Assembly: GCA_944324395.1 (NCBI GenBank)
Contig: CALUWC010000006.1
Location: 62,001 to 126,000, forward strand
Source of the DNA: Candidatus Gastranaerophilales bacterium
GTDB lineage: Bacteria > Cyanobacteriota > Vampirovibrionia > Gastranaerophilales > Gastranaerophilaceae
Direction of reading: 5' to 3'
DNA: 64,000 nt
The notes beneath the pieces are model-generated. The model did not search any database. It worked only from the letters and a program-made list of their open reading frames with translations, and was not told the origin of the DNA. Within the stretch, counting starts at the first letter, position 1; each line of letters begins with the position of its first letter. This document shows positions 1 through 6,888 of this stretch, one piece after another. Both the position numbers and the translations under genes were made by a program.

Positions 1-324
1 AAGCCTACACTTTCTCAGGCTCACAGAGTCCGCACTGTTATGCAAAATAAATACTTTGCAGACAGAGGCGGCTATGAAATTACTCCTGATGGAAAAATTC
101 ATGTAAATATAGATAAAGTAGTTCCTATAGCCAAAGAAATGCTTGCCGAAATCATAAGAATCCAAATAGACGGAGATTTTAATAAAGCTGAAAAGTATGT
201 AAAAGATAACTTTATCTGGACAGATAATATGGAACTTATCGCTCAGAAACTTCAAAAAGTTTCAAAAGCTCTCAATGGAACTCTTGAAACAGAACTTGCG
301 AATAAACTTCTGACAGAAGAATAA
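1..324 (+). CDS. C-terminal fragment of a peptidase M49-like protein (5' end outside window)
   Basis: The frame is open from base 1, so the gene starts outside the window and only its last 107 codons are visible; the ATG at 40 is probably internal. The visible part is mostly helical. It contains an 'AKEMLAEIIRIQIDGDF' segment that resembles the C-terminal part of bacterial dipeptidyl-peptidase III-like (family M49) proteins, where a similar LriQ..GDy stretch closes the domain. The catalytic zinc motif would lie upstream and cannot be checked, so the family call is tentative. The gene converges on the phosphatase-like gene at 329-817, with only 4 bases between the stops. Confidence 0.5.
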   Translation, partial: KPTLSQAHRVRTVMQNKYFADRGGYEITPDGKIHVNIDKVVPIAKEMLAEIIRIQIDGDFNKAEKYVKDNFIWTDNMELIAQKLQKVSKALNGTLETELANKLLTEE

Positions 325-346
325 AAACTTATTTTATATAAGTTTT
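324..346. terminator. Weak AT-rich hairpin between convergent genes
   Basis: Inverted repeat aaaactta (324-331) / taagtttt (339-346) with a 7-base loop. It sits exactly where the genes ending at 324 and 329 converge. It has no G+C clamp, so it would be a weak terminator. Confidence 0.3.
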
Positions 347-817
347 AACAAACTTTTTAGCCCAGTTGATTAAATCAGGGTATTTATCAAGATGAAGTCC
401 TCTTGCAATCCACTCGGAAATATTTTCAGACTGAGTGCCGATATGTTTGTATTCTTTATAAATAAAAGAATACATGCCAGTTCTGTCAGCACCCTGTTTG
501 CAATGGATATGGAGCTTTCCGTTCCGGGCAGATATTTTATCTGCAACCGACAGAAAATCAAAAACTTTTTGCTCCTGCGGATACTTTGAAATTGAAGGAA
601 TACTATGATATTTCATTCCAAGCGATCTCACAAGTTCAGCCTCATCAAAATCAATATCAGGAACAGACATTGTCCTGAAATTTACAATATCTGTAACTCC
701 ATGATTTTTGAGCCATACAAAATCATCTTTCTTTGGCTGGGCGGAACGAGATACATAATTATCTATTTTTGCATAATTTTCAGGAATTCCCGTAAAACAA
801 ATATTCTGAACTTTCAT
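329..817 (-). CDS. Protein tyrosine / dual-specificity phosphatase-like protein with N-terminal FTG motif
   Basis: A 162-residue protein with the cysteine-phosphatase signature HC(X5)RTG: HCKQGADRTG, with nucleophile Cys106 and phosphate-binding Arg112. The upstream stretch 'YVSRSAQPKKDDFVWLK' is typical of the atypical dual-specificity family (SiW14/DSP type), so it should remove phosphate from protein tyrosines or small phospho-ligands. There is no signal peptide. The extreme N-terminus reads MKVQNICFTG and carries the FTG motif seen in several other proteins here. No Shine-Dalgarno precedes the ATG at 817; instead TATTAT lies 6 bases upstream, suggesting a leaderless mRNA. The substrate is unknown. 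Confidence 0.8.
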   Translation of the reverse strand: MKVQNICFTGIPENYAKIDNYVSRSAQPKKDDFVWLKNHGVTDIVNFRTMSVPDIDFDEAELVRSLGMKYHSIPSISKYPQEQKVFDFLSVADKISARNGKLHIHCKQGADRTGMYSFIYKEYKHIGTQSENISEWIARGLHLDKYPDLINWAKKFVKTYIK

Positions 818-819
818 AG

Positions 820-1470
820 ATGAATAATAGCATGCTAAAAACCCTAAACTTAAATTTCAACTGTTCAAAGTTACAAAATGTAACCTCAAAAAATAAAATA
901 ACGCAATTTTCTGCTAAAAAAATACTTTATAAAACTAAGGGGATAAATACAGAGGAAAAAATTATGCCGGACATAAATACAAAAGTTTCAGCCTGGACAT
1001 TCCAGCAGTGCGATGGTACAAATTTTTCAACAGCAGGAATTGAAGCGGGAGTAAATATCGGAAAAGGAAGTTTAGGCGGTTATGCCGGAGTCGGAACATC
1101 CTTTACAGAAGGTTCAACAGGTGCCGTTATTGATGTAAAGGGTTCAATGCCTTATGGAAATTCTGCATTTTCAGGAGGATTCAGAGTAAGACACAATCTC
1201 AATCCGAATTCTCAATCTGTTCAATTCAGGGTGCAGCCTTGCACTGTAACCATTCCTATTACAGATAAAACAAGCATTTATACAACACCCTATGTTGCAA
1301 CAAAAGTAACTTACGGCAAAAGCGGAGCTGATACGACAGTGGGAAACTTTACCGGGATTTCAACAAAAATCGGGAAAGCAAGCGTATTTGTTGAAGGACA
1401 AATTTATGATGTAAGCAAAATTGACCCTTCAACCACAAGTGTTAATGTAGGAGTATCCATACCGTTGTAA
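820..1470 (+). CDS. Hypothetical beta-strand-rich protein, possibly a small beta-barrel
   Basis: A 216-residue protein not recognised as any named family. The C-terminal 170 residues alternate Gly, Ser and Thr with hydrophobic residues in repeated strands (for example AGVNIGKGSLGGYAGVGTSF) and end in a hydrophobic strand (VGVSIPL), as in small beta-barrels. The start is uncertain. ATG 820 gives an N-terminal polar lead ending in TQFSAKK, reminiscent of the FTG-type leads. ATG 964 has a good Shine-Dalgarno (agagga, 8 bases away) and would make a 168-residue protein. The 820 start lies 2 bases from the divergent phosphatase gene and overlaps its putative promoter. No signal peptide is seen from either start. 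Confidence 0.6.
   Translation: MNNSMLKTLNLNFNCSKLQNVTSKNKITQFSAKKILYKTKGINTEEKIMPDINTKVSAWTFQQCDGTNFSTAGIEAGVNIGKGSLGGYAGVGTSFTEGSTGAVIDVKGSMPYGNSAFSGGFRVRHNLNPNSQSVQFRVQPCTVTIPITDKTSIYTTPYVATKVTYGKSGADTTVGNFTGISTKIGKASVFVEGQIYDVSKIDPSTTSVNVGVSIPL
824..829 (-). promoter_or_regulatory. -10 element, probably leaderless start of the phosphatase-like gene
   Basis: On the minus strand TATTAT lies exactly 6 bases before the ATG at 817. A poor -35 candidate (TTAAGT, plus-strand 848-853) lies 18 bases upstream. No ribosome-binding site is present. The spacing matches the stronger examples listed for radA and mnmE. Confidence 0.4.
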
Positions 1471-1500
1471 GAAAATATAATAATTGTCTTTTAAATATAT

Positions 1501-2292
1501 TTAATAATCTATTCCTTTAAATTCCTTTTGATAAGCCCAGGCGGAATGATTATGAATACTTTCCATAGCTTCACAGTCAACCTCAAAAGAATTTATAACA
1601 GGATTATTACGCAGTTTCACAACAACCTCTCTTAAAACATCCTCAACAAACCTCGGATTATCCCAGGCATGCTCTGTCACGAATTTTTCATCCTGACGTT
1701 TTAATAAAGGATACACCGGACAAGACGCACAGGATTCAATCAAATCTATCAAATCTTCCAGCCAGACATGCTCTTTTTCCTCATAAGAAACCTTAACGGA
1801 AATTATTGCCCTCTGATTATGAGCCCCGTTATCGGATATCTCCTTTGAGCAGGGACACAATGTTGTTACGGGAACTTTTACTCCCAGTATAAATTTGTAA
1901 CTGTCATCATCCATTATCCCCTCAAAAGAACAATCATAGCACATTGGAGCCGAAAATCCTGTTACCGGAGCCTTTTTATCAACAAAATACTTAAAATTAA
2001 ATTCCAATTCTCCGCTTTGTGCATGAAGTTTTTTTATAATTTTTTCAAGACAGCCCTTAATATCAACACCCAAAAGATTTTTTGTCCGCCATTCGTTTAG
2101 AACTTCGACAAACCTGCTCATATGGGTTCCTTTATAATCTCTGGGCAAGGAAACACAAGTTCTGGCGGTTGCATATACAACCTTGTCCGACTTATTTTTC
2201 CTCTGAATTATAAGCGGAAGCTCTATATGCTTTATTCCTACTTTTTGAATATCTACATTTCTGGTATCTTGAGTGTTTTGTACGTCTTTCAT
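1501..2292 (-). CDS. folE2: GTP cyclohydrolase FolE2 (type IB)
   Basis: A 263-residue protein matching the COG1469/GCYH-IB family along its length: N-terminal 'DVQNTQDTRNVDIQKVGIK', the central 'GFSAPMCYDCSFEG' and 'VPVTTLCPCSKEISDNGAHNQR' segments, and the C-terminal AMESIHNHSAWAY. The enzyme converts GTP to 7,8-dihydroneopterin triphosphate, the first step of folate and of queuosine precursor synthesis. The type IB form can use metals other than zinc. It is the second gene after mazG (23-base gap), and both are nucleotide-handling enzymes. A queuosine gene (queC) lies at 36.5 kb. No strong ribosome-binding site precedes the ATG. Confidence 0.95.
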   Translation of the reverse strand: MKDVQNTQDTRNVDIQKVGIKHIELPLIIQRKNKSDKVVYATARTCVSLPRDYKGTHMSRFVEVLNEWRTKNLLGVDIKGCLEKIIKKLHAQSGELEFNFKYFVDKKAPVTGFSAPMCYDCSFEGIMDDDSYKFILGVKVPVTTLCPCSKEISDNGAHNQRAIISVKVSYEEKEHVWLEDLIDLIESCASCPVYPLLKRQDEKFVTEHAWDNPRFVEDVLREVVVKLRNNPVINSFEVDCEAMESIHNHSAWAYQKEFKGIDY

Positions 2293-2315
2293 ATTTAAAT
2301 CAAACCCGTTATATA

Positions 2316-3092
2316 TTATTTACCGCTTGTTATTTCTTTTTTAGCCTGTCTCCACAATTTGTCAAACTCTTCAAACGAATATTCATTCAAAGGTTTAACC
2401 GCAAGTTCTTCCATTTTTCTAAAACGCTTTTCAAACTTTTTATTAGCCTTTAACAAAGCCTGCTCTGCATCAATCTTATTCCATCTTGCAAGATTAACAG
2501 TTGCAAATAAAATATCACCGAACTCCTCTTCCATGTGAGCTTTATTACCTTCTCGCTCAGCTTGTTTAAATTCTTCAAACTCTGAATATATACAATCATA
2601 CAAAGAATCTTCATTTGGCCACTCAAATCCTGTTTTCACAGCCTTTTTAGAAATTTTCTGGGCTGAAATCAAAGCCGCCTGACTTCTTGAAATCCCATCC
2701 ATTGCTGATTTTCTATGAGTTTTTTCTTCAGCTTTAAGTTTTTCCCAGGCATCAACGACCCCATCCGGGGAATCAATCTTTTCATCCCCAAAGACATGAG
2801 GATGACGATGAATCAACTTTTCTTTTAATTCTTTTGCTACATCTTCTATATCAAAAGCACCTTCTTCTTTTGCAATTTGAGAATGCAGTAATACCTGCAA
2901 TAAAACATCGCCAAGTTCTTCTCTCAGGTGAGGCATATCATTATCATCAATTGCATCAACAGCCTCGTAAGCTTCTTCTATCATATTTGGACGTAAAGAA
3001 GAATGAGTCTGTTCTCTATCCCAAGGACACCCGTCAGGAGCCCTTAGCCGCCTTATAACTTCTATCAATTCTTCCAGATTTTTATAATTCAT
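2316..3092 (-). CDS. mazG: Nucleoside triphosphate pyrophosphohydrolase MazG
   Basis: A 258-residue protein of normal length for two-domain MazG. The first domain has 'RLRAPDGCPWDREQTHSSLRP' followed by the metal-binding EEAYEA...EELGD helix pair. The second repeats the pattern (EFEEF...EEEFGD). It hydrolyses nucleoside triphosphates to monophosphate and pyrophosphate as house-cleaning. It is first in an operon with folE2. There is no Shine-Dalgarno; an extended -10 (TGTTAAAAT) lies 6 bases before the ATG, so the message is probably leaderless. Confidence 0.95.
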   Translation of the reverse strand: MNYKNLEELIEVIRRLRAPDGCPWDREQTHSSLRPNMIEEAYEAVDAIDDNDMPHLREELGDVLLQVLLHSQIAKEEGAFDIEDVAKELKEKLIHRHPHVFGDEKIDSPDGVVDAWEKLKAEEKTHRKSAMDGISRSQAALISAQKISKKAVKTGFEWPNEDSLYDCIYSEFEEFKQAEREGNKAHMEEEFGDILFATVNLARWNKIDAEQALLKANKKFEKRFRKMEELAVKPLNEYSFEEFDKLWRQAKKEITSGK

Positions 3093-3098
3093 ATTAGT

Positions 3099-3107
3099 AT
3101 TTTAACA
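3099..3107 (-). promoter_or_regulatory. Extended -10 promoter of mazG, leaderless spacing
   Basis: The minus strand reads TGTTAAAAT, a TG-N-TAAAAT extended -10. Its hexamer ends 6 bases before the mazG ATG at 3092. No convincing -35 is present, as expected when an extended -10 compensates. No ribosome-binding site lies between it and the ATG. Confidence 0.45.
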
Positions 3108-3188
3108 CAAATCATTCAAAAGGTGGATTTAATATCTGCATACTATGATAGACTAGGTACGTGGATAATCCAGAAAGAGGTTTAATAT

Positions 3189-3719
3189 ATGTCAGCAATC
3201 GAAAAAATTAATCAATTAAGCCATCGTATATTTAATACGAGCGTAACAGAACAGAACGTTGCCAGATCAAGCAACCCTTTTGCCGCTTCAAATTTCCAAA
3301 AAAATATCTTAACTGAAGATGTTTTTGAATCAAGCAATGAAAAAGAAAAAAACAAAAAAGATGTCAGCTTTACAGGTAATTTGACAGCCAGCTCAAAAAG
3401 AATTTACTCAACATTTGTAGGTTCATTAACAGATTTTGGCAACAAATTCTATGAAGGTATTGAAGCTATCAAAGCTTTCGGTTCTAAAATGAAAGATGGA
3501 ATCGTAACTGCCTGGAACAAAATTAATGAATTAGGAAACAAAGAGGTTTCATTTGACGGAGCAAAAGAAGTTTTGACTAGAGATATTACTTCATTCTTCG
3601 TAAGCGGACGGAACAGAGAAATTGCTAAAATGTCCAAAATGGACCCTCACACAGAAATTAAACCAATGTTAACAGAAAGCTTAGCTGCATTAGAAGCAGA
3701 CATGGCAGCAGCTGCATAA
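3189..3719 (+). CDS. Hypothetical protein with FTG motif, first gene of a two-gene operon
   Basis: A 176-residue protein of unknown family. Residues 1-58 are polar and Asn/Ser/Lys-rich. The motif DVSFTGN follows (FTG at 61-63), and the rest is a helical domain rich in Lys/Glu and small residues, ending in EADMAAAA. There is no signal peptide or membrane segment. Shine-Dalgarno agagg lies about 8 bases before ATG 3189. The next gene starts 11 bases after the stop with its own Shine-Dalgarno (aaggagg), so the two are cotranscribed. The polar lead plus FTG recurs in the proteins at 329, 38403 and 39278. Confidence 0.8.
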   Translation: MSAIEKINQLSHRIFNTSVTEQNVARSSNPFAASNFQKNILTEDVFESSNEKEKNKKDVSFTGNLTASSKRIYSTFVGSLTDFGNKFYEGIEAIKAFGSKMKDGIVTAWNKINELGNKEVSFDGAKEVLTRDITSFFVSGRNREIAKMSKMDPHTEIKPMLTESLAALEADMAAAA

Positions 3720-3730
3720 GGAGGATTTGA

Positions 3731-4117
3731 ATGGATAACAACATTAAAAATAACAAAAACTTTAACAAAGTAAGTAATATTATTGAATCACTTACAATCA
3801 ATCCAAATCCTGAATCAGTAGCCGTACTTGAAGAAATCGGTACAAATTCTTCTATTGATGAAGTTAGAGAATTAACTTCAAGAGCATTAGTTAAAAGAAA
3901 TGAACCAAATTCATTACACGTAGTTATTGCAAACAGAGGAAAAGGTATCAACGATATGTCTACAGTCGTTGCAATGAGTACTATCAATGAATTGTTATCT
4001 CTGGAAAATAAAGAAGAAGCAATGAAAGTATTAGATAGTACTATTTCTTCAGAAGGTTTCGATGAAGAAGTTAAAGAAAACGCACGTTCTGTAAAAGCTT
4101 TAATGGCTCTAAGTTAA
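3731..4117 (+). CDS. Hypothetical all-helical protein
   Basis: A 128-residue acidic protein not recognised as a named family. It is a run of amphipathic helices (ESVAVLEEIG, VRELTSRALVKR, ATINELLSL-like and VKENARSVKALMAL-type stretches) that resembles HEAT/ARM-type solenoid packing but is too short to assign. It lacks a signal peptide, membrane segment and the FTG motif. It follows the FTG protein by 11 bases with a strong Shine-Dalgarno (aaggagg) and is followed by a terminator, so the two proteins may act together. Confidence 0.75.
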   Translation: MDNNIKNNKNFNKVSNIIESLTINPNPESVAVLEEIGTNSSIDEVRELTSRALVKRNEPNSLHVVIANRGKGINDMSTVVAMSTINELLSLENKEEAMKVLDSTISSEGFDEEVKENARSVKALMALS

Positions 4118-4150
4118 TTATAAAAATAATAAATAAATATATCATAATAC

Positions 4151-4182
4151 AAGGTTCCGACAGTAATAATCGGAACCTTTGT
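4151..4182. terminator. Rho-independent terminator after the 3189-4117 operon
   Basis: Perfect 10-base stem aaggttccga (4151-4160) / tcggaacctt (4170-4179) with a 9-base loop. The T run after it is short (ttt). It lies between two convergent units and may serve both. Confidence 0.7.
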
Positions 4183-4192
4183 CGATTAATCT

Positions 4193-4906
4193 TTATGCTT
4201 CATCAAGTTTTGCAATCTTTACACCGAAAAGTTCTTCAAGATTTAATTCATTCAAAATATCCGAAATCAAAACTCCCGGATCCAGCAAAGATATCTCCCC
4301 ATAATCAGGCAGACAACCCAAAACTTTTATTCCGGAAAGCTCTTTTACTATCTGCGGGAAATATTTGATTTCGGTATTCTCAGACATTTCTTCATACTTA
4401 TTTATAATAACACCGAGCAGCGGAATTTTATTAGCTTTTATATAAGAAAGAGCCATTAAAACTTCATCAACAGAATTTTTGCAAGGGTTAACAACAAATA
4501 CCAGCGGAATATTTAATACTTTAACTATATCAACCTCTGATAAATCTTGAGCAATCGGAGAAGAAATACTGTTGCCCCCTTCTACAAAACAGCAATCAAG
4601 CTTATCAGAAAAAAGTCGATACTCCGAATAAATTTCATTTATATCAATTGTAACATTATCCTCATAAGCCCCGACAAATGGAGATACAGGATTTGAAAGG
4701 GAATATAAAACTTTTGCCGCAATATGTGGGTCACATTTTTTTATCAAATTAATCCCAGAAGTATTCTCAGATAAAACAGTACCCGTTCTTATCGGTTTAA
4801 AAACACCGGTTGAATACGATAAACTCTGCATTGTTGCAGCTAAACCCGCAGTTATTAAAGATTTTCCTGAACCTTTGGACAAACCTGATATAAATACCCT
4901 TAACAT
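4193..4906 (-). CDS. bioD: BioD-like dethiobiotin synthetase family ATPase
   Basis: A 237-residue P-loop protein. The ATP loop is GLSKGSGKS (residues 8-16), followed by the BioD-type 'FKPIRTG' and 'CFVEGGNS' segments that correspond to KPvqTG and vEGaGG in dethiobiotin synthetases. This family carboxylates 7,8-diaminopelargonic acid to dethiobiotin in biotin synthesis. The P-loop differs from the usual GTDTdvGKT form, and no other biotin gene is nearby, so a related role (such as another amidoligase/CobQ-type ATPase) remains possible. It follows the xer gene by 12 bases in a three-gene operon with dgt. Confidence 0.7.
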   Translation of the reverse strand: MLRVFISGLSKGSGKSLITAGLAATMQSLSYSTGVFKPIRTGTVLSENTSGINLIKKCDPHIAAKVLYSLSNPVSPFVGAYEDNVTIDINEIYSEYRLFSDKLDCCFVEGGNSISSPIAQDLSEVDIVKVLNIPLVFVVNPCKNSVDEVLMALSYIKANKIPLLGVIINKYEEMSENTEIKYFPQIVKELSGIKVLGCLPDYGEISLLDPGVLISDILNELNLEELFGVKIAKLDEA

Positions 4907-4918
4907 AGCCTCATATTA

Positions 4919-5797
4919 TCACGAGTCATTATTTATTGCAAAATAAACTTCTTTCAATCGTTTTTTAGTAATATGGGTATATAATTGAGTAGTAGAAACG
5001 TCGCTATGGCCTAAAAGCTCCTGAACAACTCTTAAATCAGCACCATTTTCAAGCAAGTGTGTTGCAAAACTATGTCTTAAAGTATGGGGAGAAATGTGTT
5101 TATGTATTTTTTCACCCTGTTTTTTTATAAAATTATAAACGTCCTGTCTTGAAATCTGTTTACCGTCAGATTTAATAAATAAAAATTTTGTATCAGGTAA
5201 TTTATTTTGTAAAATCAAAAAATCTCTATATTTTAAATATTTTTTTAATGCCGCTTTTGCTTTTTCGCCAAAAGGAACTATCCTTTCTTTTGAACCTTTG
5301 CCGTAACATTGAATATATTTTGCATTTATATCAATATTGCTCAATTTTAAATCAACAAGTTCGGATACACGCAGTCCACACCCGTACAAAAGTTCAACAA
5401 TCAAACTTTCTTCAATATTTAAATTTGAATTAAGAATAGAATTCAACTCTTCAACTGTCATCACTTTTGGCAATCTCTTCGGTAACTTCGGAAGTTCAAG
5501 AGTCTGTGCTGGATTACTTGTGCCGTATTCATTTGCACAAAACCATTTGAAAAACCCACGCAAAGATGCTATTTTTCTTGTAACACTGGAAGGGGCATAA
5601 TGACCCTCTCTTAATTTTAGAATAAAGGAATTTAAATCTGAGCGTTTTATATTTTTTATTTGTGAAATACCTTTCAATGCACAAAAATCTATAAAAGACA
5701 TCAAATCTCTTCTATATGCCCCGGTTGTATTACCGGATAAGCCTTTTTCTATTTCAAGATATTCTAAATATTCGGATACATACTGTATATCGTCCAT
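4919..5797 (-). CDS. Tyrosine recombinase XerC/XerD
   Basis: A 292-residue protein, normal length for Xer. The N-terminal SAM-like core-binding domain (residues 1-90) is followed by the catalytic domain with the full set: Arg in GCGLRVSEL, Lys in YGKGSKER, His-x-x-Arg in HTLRHSFATH, His in LGHSD and the nucleophile Tyr in TTQLYTH. It resolves chromosome dimers at dif. I cannot tell XerC from XerD from sequence alone. No phage or integron genes surround it, and it is flanked by dgt and the bioD-like gene, which supports the housekeeping role. Confidence 0.9.
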   Translation of the reverse strand: MDDIQYVSEYLEYLEIEKGLSGNTTGAYRRDLMSFIDFCALKGISQIKNIKRSDLNSFILKLREGHYAPSSVTRKIASLRGFFKWFCANEYGTSNPAQTLELPKLPKRLPKVMTVEELNSILNSNLNIEESLIVELLYGCGLRVSELVDLKLSNIDINAKYIQCYGKGSKERIVPFGEKAKAALKKYLKYRDFLILQNKLPDTKFLFIKSDGKQISRQDVYNFIKKQGEKIHKHISPHTLRHSFATHLLENGADLRVVQELLGHSDVSTTQLYTHITKKRLKEVYFAINNDS

Positions 5798-5815
5798 ATT
5801 TCAACACTTCCGGAT

Positions 5816-6844
5816 TTAATCTACAGGATTGGCTGCCAATTTGAATAAAAAATCATCTCTTGAACTGCACTTTATCCCAACTGGAATAAAATTATCTTTG
5901 AAACGTTCAACAGCATACCGGTCTGTCATGCCTGATATATAGTCGGTAACAACTCTAACTATTCTTTCGGGAGGACACACCGGTTTTAACATGTTTACAT
6001 ATAAATAAAATAACTCTTTTATAACCCGTTTTGCTTTCGTTTCTTCTAATTTTGCCATTGATTCATCATCGTAAACATGTTCAAACATCCAGCTTCTGAG
6101 TTTTGTTGTATATCCCCAGGCTTCTTCACTCATAGAAATTTCCGGTTTACCCATTGAATTGGTAACAATTTCAGATATCATTTTATTTAAACGCTTGCTT
6201 TGATTTGATGAAAAATATTGAATACAGTCTTTTGGCAAGTCACTTTCAGATATCACACCGGCTCTTATAGAATCTTCAATATCATGATTTATGTAAGCAA
6301 TTTTATCGGCAAGCTGAACAACTTTTCCTTCAGGAGTTGTAGGCTCATACCCCCAAGAATGAGTTCTGATACCTTCTATAGTTTCCTGACACAAGTTTAA
6401 ATTTTCAAGGACTTCAACAACCCTCACACTCTGAAGATTATGATGAAATCCGCCTTCAACAAGTTCATTTAAGACACCTTCTCCGCAATGTCCAAAAGGA
6501 GTATGCCCCAAATCATGCCCTAAAGATATTGCTTCAACTAAATCTTCATTTAAGTCCAATGCTCTTGCTATAGTTCTGCCTATTTGAGATACTTCAAGAG
6601 TATGTGTCAAACGTGTTCTGAAATGATCATCAAACGGAGATAAGAAAACTTGAGTCTTATGTTTTAATCTTCTGAAAGCTTTTGAATGCAAAATTCTATC
6701 TCTGTCACGCTGGAATTCCGTACGCATATCAGAAGGTTCTTCCGGAATTTTTCTTCCTTTAGTATTAACAGATTTGGTTGCATATTCGCTTAAATATTCC
6801 AATTCTCTTTTTTCTATTTTTTCTTTTACGGTTAATGTAGACAT
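5816..6844 (-). CDS. dgt: Deoxyguanosinetriphosphate triphosphohydrolase-like protein (HD superfamily)
   Basis: A 342-residue HD-domain protein. N-terminal 'DRDRILHSKAFRRLKHKTQVF' and the metal-binding residues in TRLTHTLEVSQ and GHDLGHTPFGHCGE are characteristic of the dNTPase (Dgt/SAMHD1-related) family, shorter 'type 2' subfamily. The enzyme releases triphosphate from dNTPs and controls nucleotide pools. The Shine-Dalgarno aggggag lies 6 bases before ATG 6844. It is first in an operon with xer (18-base gap) and the bioD-like gene. Confidence 0.93.
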   Translation of the reverse strand: MSTLTVKEKIEKRELEYLSEYATKSVNTKGRKIPEEPSDMRTEFQRDRDRILHSKAFRRLKHKTQVFLSPFDDHFRTRLTHTLEVSQIGRTIARALDLNEDLVEAISLGHDLGHTPFGHCGEGVLNELVEGGFHHNLQSVRVVEVLENLNLCQETIEGIRTHSWGYEPTTPEGKVVQLADKIAYINHDIEDSIRAGVISESDLPKDCIQYFSSNQSKRLNKMISEIVTNSMGKPEISMSEEAWGYTTKLRSWMFEHVYDDESMAKLEETKAKRVIKELFYLYVNMLKPVCPPERIVRVVTDYISGMTDRYAVERFKDNFIPVGIKCSSRDDFLFKLAANPVD

Positions 6845-6888
6845 AATTCTCCCCTCTGTTGTGATTTTAACAGAAATTTAAAATAAAA

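Noticed and set aside
4919-5797. Xer recombinase as a sign of an integrated element
   Set aside because: Full-length housekeeping-type Xer between dgt and a biotin-type gene, with no att repeats, phage genes or composition change nearby.
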